From Karalla daura (lineage: Eukaryota; Chordata; Actinopteri; Chaetodontiformes; Leiognathidae), in assembly GCA_029224185.1 (NCBI GenBank), contig CM055200.1, positions 12,143,170 through 12,207,169 of the forward strand: a stretch of DNA of 64,000 bases. Direction: 5' to 3'. Both the position numbers and the translations under genes were made by a program. Below the pieces are notes generated by a model. That model was not told where the DNA came from, did no database searches, and worked only from the letters and a program-made list of their open reading frames with translations. Positions 26,216 through 38,741 of this stretch are shown here, one piece after another (positions within the stretch are counted from its first letter, which is position 1; every line of letters starts with the position of its first letter).

Positions 26216-28658
26216 CTACACAGGTGTGAGTCGTTCTTATTATTATCTGGCAGCCGATTGGATGTCTTGTCTGTCACTCACATAAATGATCCCACAATTT
26301 TGAGTTCCTTGCTAAACAACAGAGTTCACCAACTGTTTTTCCTGAACTAAGGTGTGAATAGAGGGATACAAGTATGGAGCATGTATACGTCCTGCTATGT
26401 ATGTTTGAGTCGATCAGAGGAGGATTCAGATACTGCTTTGTTTTGAGACATTGAGACAGTCATTTGTCCTCAGTCTCAGTGTGACTCTGCGTGTGCTATG
26501 TATGTGCCATGGGCACATACAGAGCTTGGTGCAGGACTGGAAATGGCTGCGCTTCTCCATTCTACATCATCTGAGGTTCGTGTCAGACCCAGACAGTCAT
26601 CCGGAAAGGTCAACGCTCTGGTAAAAGATTTAAATCACCGCACAGTCAAAAGATACACCTTGACAGGCGGAACCTGGAAAACGAGAATACAAACAGACCC
26701 ATTCTTCTTTGCTTATAGCAAGGACAAATAGACCTTTGCATTTCAAAGCAGGTGTCATAGGTGGTGATCCCGAGAGATAGAAATAAGTTCGTAATCAATA
26801 GTTTTCTCCGTCTGAAGACTTGAGGAAACTGGAACTACGACTGCTTGGTTGTCTCACTGTTATACGAGGAGACCTTTATTTTCCATCTCTCTCTCCCTGT
26901 CAGATTTATTAATTGTTTTACTTCGGAAATGAAACAATCTTGGCACTGCTCCTGGCAACAGAGTGTTTCTAAATACAACCTGACAGGGTCAGGATGGCAA
27001 AACAAACTGTTGACTTCAGTTTTGGCATTGGTAGAATTTGACATATGGGTTTATTATCCTTTGATGGATCTCTGTAGTGTTTTGTTGTTCTATATTCATC
27101 CAATTGTGAGCTACTGGTGTAAATGTTTTCCTTTTTTTTTTCATTTGTCATCTCATTATATTAATGTTAGGGCTACACCTTTTGATGAATGCTTGAGCCA
27201 AAGCACACATTCAGCTGCTTTTGAGTACAAATGGGAGCTTTGGAAAAAAAATCCTTTCTCTTTACTGTTTATTAATATACTTAAAAAGATGAATGTGAAA
27301 TAGGAAAGCTTACAGCGAGGCCTATGTATCATAATATATTTGCTCACAGAAGTAGAGACTAATGAAACTATTTTCAGCTATAAAGCCATGCTTGAATAAT
27401 ATGTCTGCTGCAAAGTGCTACAAAGCAAGAACTATTATAAGGTGGTTACTTTTTATAATCTTTTAGGAAAAGACAGCCATAAATATATGCAGATTTCTGC
27501 ACTTAAGCTTCTGGAAATATCTTTATGGATTCTGATTCCCTGCGTGTGTCATTTCTTTTTATGCCTCCATTGTCGTAGTTGGTCGGACTGTCGATCGCTC
27601 CTATCGATCCAAATGTGGCAACAATGACGTGGTGATTTTGCTTTTAGCTTTCTCATTGTTTGGATCAAACATGCTGAAAAGCCTCTTGCTGTGACATCCT
27701 TGTTTGGACACAGCTGGGCCTCTGTCGGCCCCAGTCTGTTTCAACTTTCCACAGACTTCAGTCTACCTCATCATCCATCGAGCTGACTAAACTTGTTAAA
27801 TTGAACACATATGAAAAGACAGACAGAACCCTTTGTTTGCAATGCTGCCTTAGCTCTTGTGTGGGTTCCAGAAACACTTGTGTGAGAAGGGTCAGTGTGT
27901 AAATTCGGCCCGTAGGCGACAGACAGAATCAATTTACCTCATCGGAATTTTCATATGCTGAAGATTAATAAACAGCAGACTCCACGTGCAGCTATGAATT
28001 CACATGAGTGTGTGCTGCTGTCGCCTCCAGCAACATATGCAAACTCTGACTGTTATGGACGGGGAGTACAGGCATTGAACACTAATCGGCTGTTGCGATC
28101 GTTGATGCAATGCAACGTGAAAACAGTAGAAAAACTCGACAGCGCGGGTCTGATAATGCATAAAAGGCATACGTGTGTGTAAATCCAGTACACATAAATG
28201 AATGAATGTCTTTGTTTTTGCTGTGCATTATATAAGTGTTTGTGTGTGTTTGAAGGCTGGAGCTGGAGAACGGTTTGAGCACAGCTCTACAGTAGCATTG
28301 CAGGGACTTGGGCAAGTGGTGCTGTAAATTGCTCCTCTTGGGAATGAACTAGTGAAGCCAGCATATATATACAAAGGTAAACAGTGGGCGTACCAACAGC
28401 AGCTACATCTAATGCGGATACAGTATATATAGAACGGATGATGTTTACTTTCATGCTTCGACATTTTAATTCCTTTGCTTGATAAATGTTGGCTTTGAAA
28501 AGAAAGTGAAGAGAAGAGTTTCTTGAATTTCAACATTCAGCAGGTGTTATCTGCAGCGCTTCACCAGACTGATGAAGGTTTCTGTGCTTTTGTCCAATTC
28601 ACTCAATCTGCATCAGGGTGTTTGAATTTTTATTTCTCTTTCTCTTGTGTCTCTACAG

Positions 28659-28689
28659 GCCTTCCCATGTATATCCACAGGCATCTACG
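28659..28689 (+). CDS. macrod2: macrod2 coding exon B, 31-nt microexon (STGIYG loop)
   Basis: Ten codons plus one base encode AFPCISTGIY and the first base of the next Gly. The STG-I-Y-G segment is the second substrate loop of MacroD-class macro domains. It wraps the distal ribose and diphosphate, and its Gly/Ile/Tyr residues are known to be needed for hydrolysis in this family. The exon starts phase 0 after a strong pyrimidine tract and CTACAG, and ends phase 1 before GTAAGC. It continues exon A directly (STV then AFPCISTG), as in the family alignment. The sequence GIYGF, rather than GVFGY, points to MACROD2 and not MACROD1. Skipping it would delete the active-site loop and shift the frame. 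Confidence 0.95.
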
Positions 28690-30227
28690 GTAAGCTTAAC
28701 CTTTCCCTTTCAATTTGACAATCAGTCTACCTCGTTTCTTTGCACCCGTCTCATGTTATCACGAAATATAACGTAAACTACATTATAACTGCACTATAGC
28801 TGAGTATAATGCTTTGACTTTGGAGAAGAATAGAGTTGAAACATACCAACAAGTTCACCTTATTTCGTGTTGTGTAGACTCTGAACAATGCTTCCCTCAT
28901 GGGAACAGGCCTGATGTGCAGTGCAGCATCTCTCCCGCGTGAGCCTGTGTGCTCATTAAACAAAGTCACATTGAAAACATGCCAAACTTGTTGGTGTAAA
29001 CCAGCTTTGAAGCTGCCGTGGTGAAAGATGTCAGACGTTTGGAACCCGCTCGAGTATGTATGGCGATGAGCAGCATGGATATCAATCACATTTCTGACAC
29101 ACGGTGTATACCAAGTATCATCCTTTAAACATAAACAAAGCCTCATATAATCCTAGTGGGTGATTCATTTTGCAAGGATTAACTAATGTGCGATTTCCAT
29201 TTGTTGCCACAAACAAGACAGCAGCAGAATGGTCATCCAAATCAGTCAGAGTTTGTGAATAATTTTCCACTAATTCCTCATTAACAAGGTTCCCATTTTG
29301 CACACCAAGTTACTTTTGTTTAAATAAATCTGAGAGCAAACCAGTAACTACTCCACGCGGCCTGGGATTGTTTAAGGCAGCCATCTCGTGAGAGTCGTTA
29401 GGAGCTCTGATCAGCCTTCATGATCACACAGGCAGGGAAAGAGCATTTTACACGGCCAGGTGCTCCCTTTGGTGCAAACGCTGATCTCACAAGATGTTCC
29501 CATGCACGTGATGATCCCTGTGGGGCCCATGTAAAGCAAATTCAAACACGGCTTCTGAAGCACCAGAGTGAACTCGTAACTCTTGCGTGGCCTCAGAACT
29601 AAGCATTGATCCCGTGTGGGTTTGCATCTCCATCATTAGTACAGGAGCTGGTGGCAATGATGCAATCTACATCCAAAAACGTGTCAGGGCAGAAAACTAA
29701 GGACTGATGTCTATAATGGTGTCCCCTTTTGTTGATTGGATGTCTACTTTCTTCTCAGACATTCTTAATAAATGTGACATGATAATATTCTTTTTTAAGT
29801 CTTTAACTTTTGTGATTGTGTTGAGGAGGTCTTCAATGTTTGATTGATATCTTTGAATTCCCAAACTTACTACAAATTACTGTCAGGGCTGAAGATTTGC
29901 AGGGCGCTGTCTAACACCGCTGGTGTAAATGATGCAGCCACAGCTGAGCTTCCCGAACACACAGTCTCTAATTAAGACCTGATGCTGGGCTGTTAAAATG
30001 TACATGCACACATTTGCAGCTGTATTGCAAAATGCAAGTGAAGCATCGCCTCGCATTGATTTTCATTAGTTTGTCAATGAATATCACACGTGCTGAAAAT
30101 ATCTCTCTGAAGGGTTTGTCTCATTTGGAGTGCAAAAGATTTTCTGCTGCTGTACATGCACATTGATTTGAGGAACTAGAAACATATTTTGGAGATGCAC
30201 AAAGGCACTTCTCTGCCCAGAGGAAGA

Positions 30228-30385
30228 TGAAAGACTGGCTGAGTTAATGTCACAGGGTCAGTGGTTCGATCCCTGGCTCTTTTAGTCTCCTTGCATTTAT
30301 GCAACACTTTATTTGTAATGGCCAAAATGTGTTATATAAATATAATATAATGTAATGTACTGTAATATAAATGCTCTTTATTAAC
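30228..30385 (+). repeat. probable tRNA-derived SINE remnant
   Basis: GTGGTTCGATCCCTGGCTC near 30260-30279 is an excellent match to a tRNA B-box and its flank as found in fish SINE heads. The A-box side (GGCTGAGTTAATGTCACAG) is weak. About 50 bases downstream an AT-rich end, GTGTTATATAAATATAATA, resembles the CGCTATATAAATAAA tails of such elements. The central body seems deleted. A tRNA gene is unlikely because no cloverleaf or acceptor stem can be formed. Confidence 0.45.
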
Positions 30386-32785
30386 CAAAGCTTTAAGCTG
30401 AATAAATGAAGTCCTTGAGTCTCAACACTGGTGCATAATGACATTTCTGTTATAAAAGATAATTGTATATGCTGTAGGTGTACATTTTACTCCTTCATAA
30501 CTATGCACAGACAGTTTGTCGTAATCATTTATTATGCATGGGGAGATATGGGGGAAAGCCTCTCGGAACATCTGTTTTCCTCTAAAAATGTAGACAATCA
30601 TAACAACGTTTTACAATTTCCATCCAGAGCCATTACTCTCCCTCCTTTATCAAGCCTGCATTCGGACTAAGTGGCAGCTGTCACCAAGTTATACACTGAA
30701 ATGCTAAACATCCAAACACTTAGTGAAAATCACTGATTACAGAGCCTGGCGAACTGTTGCTGTGCTCTTTGAAGCAGCCATAAACACACAGGAGCAGAGC
30801 AAATTTTTTTCTTCATTAACCAGTTTGTGGGCAAAAAGCATGGACTACATTATTGAAATCCACGGTCTCAGGAGCAACGTAGCAGAGGACTGGCTGGACT
30901 AGATAAAGCGAAAAGATAATAATGGTGCAGTTCTTAGTAGTTCAACAAGCTGTCATTTCAGTTGACAGTGATTGAAAATCATGGAGCTGAAGGTCTATAT
31001 GTAAATGAGCAGACTTCACAATGCATGTCAAGCATCCTGATCCAGAGCACAGCATACACCTGTTAGCAAAGCCCAGAGAGTGCACTAAAGAGAGGCTTCA
31101 TGCGTCGAAATCACTCGATGTTTATAATTACACTCTGAGCTGGATAGGACTCTTTCCTCTTGGGATATTGAACATTTTCCACCCATCACTTCTGTGATTC
31201 ACACAGTTTACTGCACAGCAACTCCGCATCATTTCCTCTCACCATGTCTCTCTACTGCTCTGTCGGTTTTCTGCCACCTGTCTATTGGCTATTACTGAGG
31301 TGTTAATGATAAGAGGGGCGAAAGTTGTAATTTCTTTCTCAACTCCTTTTCTCTCACTCGCACTCTCTCTCTCTCCCCGTTCCTCTGCCTCCCTTCCTGG
31401 ATATTTCACTACACATTTTACACTCAGTGATGATAAGTTCAGCAGTCATTTCCGTAAAATTCATCCCCTCCTCTCATACGTTCTTGTCTTGCATACTAAG
31501 TCCCTGCAGCACATTCTGCATCAGTATGTACGTCATGTTGCAGTGTCACTGTCCAGCAGTAAAACTGACAGAAATCCTGTGAAAACTCGTTCCTGACTTG
31601 CCAGTGACTTAACTTAGACATATTCTCAGTAAAGTAAAACTCAAAACCGACATTACTGCTTTTAAAATGAGTCACTAGGCGTTTTCACACTGACAGCCTG
31701 AAGATTACATTTTAATCAAAGTTTACATTATTTCTATGATTTATTTGAATGATTTATTGTTATTGTATATCCTGCCTCAAAACGTTGGATGCATTGACAG
31801 TTCATTCACAGTGGCTGACTGCAAAAAGATATGGACATATGTGTCATGTTCTCCTAACAAAAGTCACTATCTAGCCATTGTTTACACTTTGTTTCCTGAA
31901 TGGCTGCCTGCTATTGGAGCCAAAGGTCCAGAGTGGTGATGAACTCCAGGTCAGGTTGAGTCAATGCAGCAATTTATCTTATCATTTATCTTTACCTTCA
32001 ATGTCTATTACATGACACAATTCAACTGTCTTGTTCCACTGTTCTCAATATAAGACAACAGTGGACAAGCTTATGAAGTAATTTATTAGTCAAAGCACAG
32101 AGCCAATTGTGAGCATTAGCATTAGCCACCAAAGGCAGACACACAGCATGGCGTCACATGAGGTGCAATTAGTGGTGCAAACACAAACTAGTAAAAGCCC
32201 TGAAGTAAATGTATGATGTGATTGCCGCTAATTTGACTTTCCAGCAATAGTACCTTTTGCATAAGCATAAATGTGTGGCATTTCAAAATAAAGGTGCTCT
32301 TCTGACGAGGACGCTGCTCATTGCTCTTCACTGTGATGCTGCGCGGCCGGCAGAGGAGCGTGTCAGAGTTCTCCACCATCAGCCCCTCACATCAAAGGGG
32401 CGCGGGCTGTGCAGAGCCAAGCATGCCGCAGAGGGGGGGAATTAAACTGCCTATTCAATAAATAAACAGCTTAGTGCTTCCCATAACTGCATCTCCATAG
32501 AACAATACTGCTGATTAAGACTGAAGATCCTCAAACAGTAGAGGACAAATAGACGGGGGGACTTTCAAAGGAACTACAGTACGGTACCGTGCCCCCCTCC
32601 CACCTCCGCCCACTACTGCCATCTTCAGAGAAAGGCTGTGGCATTTTGACATTTTCGCTACATTTTAGATAACCTTTAAGGTCAACTTCCATTTCAGCAG
32701 TGTAAACAAAAGTGTTTTAGTGTGAAAGGCACATCTTCCTGATCTCTCTCTTTCCCTGTCTGTGTTCCTCTGTGCCTCTTCCCTT

Positions 32786-32808
32786 TCTCTCTCTCTCTCT
32801 CTCTCTCT
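32786..32808 (+). repeat. (CT)n microsatellite
   Basis: About eleven perfect CT units inside a longer pyrimidine-rich stretch beginning near 32740. Confidence 0.85.
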
Positions 32809-35800
32809 TAGCCTCTTAAACAATTAGACATAACGGTACACGTATAAATAATCAGCATGCACAGTCATGAATCCAGGTACTAATGTTTGATTGTGTGCAT
32901 GACCCATTTTCACACTTGAATTGAAGTAGAAAAGGAAATCCTGTGCTGTCGACATGGTGACAAAGAGGAATCAGGAACAAGTTATCCAAGGCTTTTGTGG
33001 TGAGAAAAACAGATTTGTCAGGAAAGCTAATGCTAATTGACACTCTCTTTCACGCCTCCATATTCCCGGAGACTCAGTCACCACTGACAGATGATGGCAG
33101 AACAGGGAGGCTGGGTGTAGCAGGGGTGCGCAGGGGGTACCGTAGATGCGGCGAAAGAAAAATGAGGGCTCACACTGCGCTGACAGTCCAATCCCTCAGT
33201 CCGGCCCATTAGCCACAACAGAATTTCAGCACGGATAGTGTGTCGGAGGTACCACCCATAAACAAACTGGTGCCCACCGTGGGCCACCAGGTCACCCAGC
33301 ATGATAGAGGTTATTAAGTGCCGCGCCTGTTTGCACATCAATCACAGCCATGCGACCTGGGTTTAAATAGATTATTACCTCCAAGGAGGAGACACCTCTC
33401 AATGTCTCACAAGATCAGTGCCAAGAGTACAAGTACCCAGACTTAGGGAGGTCATTCTCTCTCCTCCGTTCCCTTTCCCACCTGTTTTCCCCTTAGATGC
33501 ACTCATGTCTCTTGTACTACTTCTTTCTTTCTCTCTATCTCGCTCACATCCGTCTTGCTCGCAGACACGAGCAAGCATGCTCAGACACAGGAAGAGATAC
33601 TTGCCCAAGCAAAACCACATACATAAATTTCCCATTTCGTGATGCGGTGTGAACAGTACAGCCTTGTGGAGCTCATATCTTCGCTGAAAGAGCACTTTCC
33701 TGCAGCCTTGTAAAGCGCTGTACAGTTTAGGAGGCGCCCGCCAAGATCAATCTTAACACACAGCGGAGGACTGGCTGGCAGAATGCTAAAGCAAGGACAT
33801 GAGCATTAAGTCTACAACTATCCTGACAGATTCCTACACACACACACGCATTTATAACCCTATCAAAACAATCAGAGAGCTCTGTGCGTAGGACAAATAT
33901 CTGCCTGTTTACCGCTCACCCTCCACCTTTGGCTCATGTGTCTCTGTGACTGATCTGAGGACTGTTGACGGAGGAGTTTTAGACCTGACTGGTGGTTGTG
34001 GGAGATACGTGGATGTAATCCACCCAAGCTCCGCCGGTATGTCCACGGTGTCTTTCTACCACACTGTCCAGATCAAAGGTGTCAAGCAGCTAAGAATTTT
34101 TTTCCTCCAGCCAGCATCATGCTCTAGCTCTTCATCCCTGTCAAGGATTAGGAAGGTTGGAGACGTCCACGGCACCTTATCTCTCCACCAGCGATGGCAT
34201 GCTGCTGCCTTGCCATAGATGGTCTAGGCCAGTTCCCCTCTTCTCTTAAAACCCGGGCTTTACTGCAGGGAGCTTAGCCCAGCTGGGCTGGGAATTTCAA
34301 GGTACGCAGGAGCAACATGCTGTATCAGTGGGTAGCAGAGTGTGAGCACAGAGGGGAACAGGAGCTCCGTAGCCCATTTAACTGAGTCACACAGTGTGCA
34401 TTGTACTCAATGCTAGCCTTGCTTCACCATTTTCATGGATGATAAGCCAAATGTAAAAATACCTCCCACCCACAGGACAATAGACTGAGGCCGTCGAGAA
34501 ACTCGGTTGAGCATTAAACTTTTGCATATCATACACTCCTCAGATTGTTTGTTAAGAGCAAAATGTCAGGCGATAATTTTAGCATGTAGGACAAAGCATG
34601 GCATCACCTATATGGAATGTTTCCAAGGAAGGTCATCATCTGTTGTGCCACGGAGGCTGCTCCCTTTCTTCCTGCCTTTTTTCTGCCTGTCTTCCTCACA
34701 CGGCACCCTCCCATCCCTCTTTGTCTCTGTCTCCTTCTGTGGGCTGCAAAGTCGGTCATGGTCACAGCCCTGGCGCGTCCCACTGTTGGTGTAGAGACGA
34801 GCTGCGGGCCATTTGACACCCACGCTTTGGCGTCGGGAGTCCTGGGGCACTGCTCTGTCCTCCACCCCGGGTCACCTCACCTCTCCTCTGGGCCCCAGTG
34901 GGGTGACAACACTCCCCCTCCCTTTCTGGTCTTTCCAGATGAACACCGCTGCCCTCAACTGTAGCACACAGAATGATTTCCCCCCCTTTCCCCCCAAACA
35001 CAATCACTGAACCACTTTGTTTTATATTGTGCTTAGATGATTCCTGCCTGTCTCTCAGAGCAGAGCTATTTGGAGAGTAGAGCCACATTATCTGAGTCTC
35101 AGAGTTTTAAATTGCTTTAAAACTACATAACATGTAGGAGCATATAAAACTTTGCTAAATCATTTTAAAGACACTTCAGAAGCAGTTCAACACTGTACAA
35201 GTATTTTTGTTGTAGCCAGGGCTTTTTTTTCCTGTAGCTGGTTTCCTATGTTTATCACCATTTCAGCACCTGTGGTGAATTTATGAGTGCCAGATACCCG
35301 AGCCTCGGGCTATATGCTGCTTCAAGGTAGACAGCTCATCAAAATGAATGATGAGTGTTGAGACGTGAACTTGACCAACTACAGCTGAGGGAAAACAGAG
35401 TGGGACCTACAGTACCAGTTTTACCTCAAGGGGAGAAAAGCTCTACTTTGTATTTTTCAACCATTCAGTCAGCATATGTTTAGGAACCGAGACTCCATGG
35501 CCCTGCAACAAAAAGAAAAGAAAAAATATGCCTTTTTAAGAAACACTAGAAATTCTTTTGTCCCTAAAATAACAGCAGGTTGTGATATTTTTGTTATATT
35601 AGAAGCTCACTCAGGGAAAACAAAACTGGTGTGGTCTGCAGTATGTGCCTGCCTGTATATTTGCAAACAAAGAATAAGAATGCATCACTGCACAGACATG
35701 CATTCAACTGCTCCGCTGGCTTTATAAAGCCATGCAGCTACTGTACTTCTTGCTCCATCTCGCCAGAGAAAAACTCCTGAGCTGCACAAATTTGTAGTCA

Positions 35801-36729
35801 AAGTTAACTATAAATTTATGACATGAATGTGTTGCCATGTAGGCAAAATGCAGAGCAAGGGTTCGCCTGTTCCTGTAGCAAAAGTTTCCCCGTTAGGCAT
35901 AGCGCATATCTGCGCTATGTATTTTTTTTTCTTTCTATTCTAGTTCAGTGGATATCGTTGTCCTTGAACTTTTCTTTCCCTTTTCCAGGAGGCAAGAGTT
36001 GTTTGTAAATTCAGAGCTGTCACTGCCTTCTAGGTTTGTGTAGAATACATGAAACCATGTTCCTCAAAAGTCATTCGGGGTCTTGTAAAAGTGTTCATAA
36101 GATGTTTTACATATGCTTAGGAGACGGGCCAGAGACTCTGTCTCCTGGTTGCATCAGAGATTACAGCGGGCTCCCTTTTCTTCATATTAACAAAGGTCCA
36201 ACATGCTGAGGATCATAGGAATTGAATATGTGAATTCTGTTTTAAGATGAATCTTCCCTTTGGCATCACACGCTGGGCTGATGTGGGAAGATGGACAAAA
36301 CTGTACCATACACTTAAAAGGAAATTAATTCATGTCGTGTTTCACAGAAAGTGGGAATTTGTCAAAGGGATGAAATGTTTTGAAAAGCACCACCTGAGCG
36401 TGGTTGTGTTGCATTCCACAACGGTCAGTTTCAGAGATTTCTCGGCTTCATCCTCTTTGATCAAAATGTATAGAGTTGGAATAGAAAAGAAAGTGGGGAG
36501 ACTGAATTTTCCATGGCAAGAGCGATGGACAATGCAGATGTGTGATACAAGCCTCAGTAACTCTTTGTTCACATGGTCCGTGCCACCGTCTCTCACCCTT
36601 CTCTGTCTGGATGCTGCGCTCTGCCTGGTGATGAAGTGGAGGAGCCTTCAGCAGAAATAACACTGCACCACCTGAGTCCTCATCAGCGGCACTGCGCTGC
36701 ACATATCCCATCAGTGCGCCTCACTAAGA

Positions 36730-37305
36730 CAAATCTCCCCGAGCCGGCCATATTCCCAGCATAGAGGAGAGAGGAGGCGAGGAAGAGCGGCGCGGGGGCC
36801 CAGGAGGGCCCACCATCACTGCGCCTGACGCCAGCTCCACACCTCCTGACAGATTAGCTCTCACTGAGCCCTCCACACAGCAAATGGAGCAAACGAGAAT
36901 GAGAAGGAGGTGTTGAGTGGAGAAGGTGTAGAAGTAAAACACTGAACTTTTTCATTTTGTGAGCGCTCGAGCATATAAAAGAGTCGGCTCACTCAATCCC
37001 CTTTCCCAGCATCATTTTTTTTGAGCACTTGTAAGTGGATTTTGTCACCGCTGCAACCCACGGTGACTGAGGCCCAGGGAGGTGAGGGAGTGGAGGATTC
37101 AGGGCTAATTCACTGGATCCGTTTCCCAGTGTAGAAATGCACACAGCCCGGCTGACGGGGACAGAGAGGCAAAGAGAGGGCAGGTAAAGGAAGGAGACAA
37201 ATGATGAGAGAGAGTTGCCTGTGCACCTGAACTGCTGCTGTTGACCCCGGGCAGCCGATGTCCCCTCCGAGCAGAGTTCCTCTGGCAGGCAGCCCTCGGC
37301 TGCAC
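36730..37305 (+). promoter_or_regulatory. candidate internal promoter: CpG-dense DNA with TATAAAAG and downstream GTAAGT
   Basis: From 36735 to 36835 there are about eight CpGs in a GC-rich stretch (for example GAGCGGCGCGGGGGCC). A canonical TATAAAAG box follows at 36974-36981. About 30 bases further is a pyrimidine-rich CCCTTTCCCAGCATC, a plausible start region, and then a consensus donor GTAAGT at 37031-37036. CpGs continue to about 37300. Together these fit a TATA-type internal promoter with a short non-coding first exon, either for an alternative macrod2 transcript that could splice into exon C or for a non-coding RNA. Each element can also arise by chance, so the call is inference. Confidence 0.25.
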
Positions 37306-37739
37306 TGACCCCGTTTTCCAACCCTCAATCTAACTCCTCCTCCACCTGTCATCTCGCCTCAGACGTTTGTTTACATCGCTCTGCCTTCCTGTTATCTCTC
37401 CCAGTGCTTCTATAGCTCACCTCTTCTCACCTTTCCGTCTCTTCTTCAGCGATGCTATGATTTATAGGTATAGCTCCTGAAATCAATAAAGCATTTGTAG
37501 AAACTCCACACAGAATAGATTAAATGTAGTCAATGCTGTCCTCCCAACACCAGGGACTGGGATGATAACAGTGTTGTATTATAATGATTAAGACCTGCAT
37601 TTAGCTTGCACTGCGCTCCCTTTCTCTTGTGATGACAGTGAGAGCCCAAAGGCGTGACTTTACTTTTTTAGAACATTTTACTAATTTATTTTGTTTACCT
37701 GCTTACCTCTCTGACACCTCTCCCACTGCGGGCATGCTC

Positions 37740-37870
37740 CCTCAACAGCTGCCGTCGTCTCGGTGGATCTATTTTGCCACAGCTTCCGCGTCTTGCACAC
37801 ATCTGTTTACCCACGCTGCTCGATGCGCGAGCGGGTGTGTCAGCGCACCTGTGTAGGTGCAGAGACGGAT
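37740..37870. promoter_or_regulatory. CpG-dense patch
   Basis: GCCGTCGTCTCGG, CTTCCGCG and CTCGATGCGCGAGCGGG give about a dozen CpGs in 130 bases, unlike the surrounding intron. With the patch at 36.7-37.3 kb it forms a CpG-enriched neighbourhood in intron B-C. I see no coding signal. Function is unknown. Confidence 0.25.
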
Positions 37871-38443
37871 TTGGAAAAAGGAAACATCAGCAGACAAAGT
37901 GATATCGCCGAAAAGGTTAAGTGTGTTTGGGAGACAGTCAGGCGACCTGCAAACTGATTTGGTATGCTGGATTAGGTTGTGAGCGCACAGCTCTGGGGGC
38001 AGCTTTTGAAGGGCAGGAGCTGTGAACGAGGCCGTCTGAGAGACGGTGCCTAACAGAGCCGTAGCAGCAGCCTCGCTGTCGCTGCTGGCTGCTGTGCTGC
38101 TCACAATCTCGCTCCAGCCAGAGCTGGAGCACGGATTTAACTACACATCCACAACATTTCAGTCCCTCTCCTCTCCTCTTGTCTCCTCCTGTCGTTGTTT
38201 CCAAAGTTCCTTTAATAAGCCGCTTCTAGGAGAACAAAAAGAATCACAAAGCTGAAAAAGGCTAACAATATAAAAGCAAAAACATGAATGCCTCCCACTA
38301 AACAAATTTCCACATTTATTCCCATTGAACAGCATACTGTCCTCCACAAATACAGTCCAGTATTTTGTCCGACATTTTTTCCACCTCGAGTCTTTTAAAA
38401 ACCTCTCAAAGACCAGCACTGGCTCCACACTCCCCAAATTCAA

Positions 38444-38741
38444 CCATCCGTCCATCCATTTGCCATCTTACCTGCTTCCTGTAACACTGAGGGGCACTAC
38501 TGGTGTCTTTCTCATGTTTACCCCTAAATGGCTTGCCAGTCCATTGCATGGCACGTACACATACTATTCAATGTCTGCCTTACACCTAAGGGCAATTTCC
38601 ATTTGATTAAATCAACTTCAGTCGACTTAAATGAATATTGTTGGACTGTAGAGGAAACCAGAGTACCTGGAGAAAAGCTGCATAGAAAGTATCAAAGAAT
38701 CAAACAGTGACCTTCTCACTAAGAGACAAACTAGTCATCGA
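38444..38741 (-). repeat. decayed SINE, minus orientation
   Basis: Read on the minus strand this is a degenerate copy of a common fish element. On the plus strand it starts with the tail CCATCCGTCCATCCATT (reverse of ATGGATGG repeats), followed by GCCAGTCCATTGCATGGCAC, TAAGGGCAATTT, TTGGACTGTAGAGGAAACC and AGAGTACCTGGAGAAAA. It ends in a tRNA-like head remnant, AGTGACCTTCTCACTAAGAG. The same blocks in the same order, but in opposite orientation, occur at 46023-46302. Recognition is from memory of the consensus; the formal family name is not assigned. Confidence 0.85.

Larger units (their letters stand above)
3859..28658 (+). other. macrod2: macrod2 intron A-B (24.8 kb)
   Basis: This intron lies between exons A and B. 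It begins GTGAGT and ends with a long T/C-rich tract and CTACAG, and it is phase 0. It contains one clear SINE (about 4840-5092), a G-rich tract (5763-5783), a T15 run (6233-6247), small TG tracts (11380-11394, 15935-15949), an A12 run (22584-22595), a CpG-dense patch (24261-24460) and the homeodomain/POU clusters at 9.7-10.0, 15.1-15.2 and 26.0-26.2 kb. No nested gene is visible on either strand. The longest open frame (11089-11655, 188 codons) has no recognisable domain. The remainder is unique intronic sequence in which I see nothing further. Confidence 0.88.

Noticed and set aside
26845..27303. 152-codon plus frame with hydrophobic stretches
   Set aside because: Hydrophobic runs come from T-rich DNA. 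No family resemblance, and a competing frame lies on the minus strand.
30240..30285. Possible tRNA gene from the GGTTCGATCCC word
   Set aside because: Only the B-box half is good. There is no acceptor-stem pairing and no clear anticodon arm, so a SINE remnant explains it better.
34276..34289. 14-bp perfect palindrome AGCCCAGCTGGGCT
   Set aside because: About four 14-bp palindromes are expected by chance in a window of this size.
36247..36660. 137-codon plus frame
   Set aside because: No domain, no codon bias seen and no splice context supporting an exon, so it was not called as a gene.
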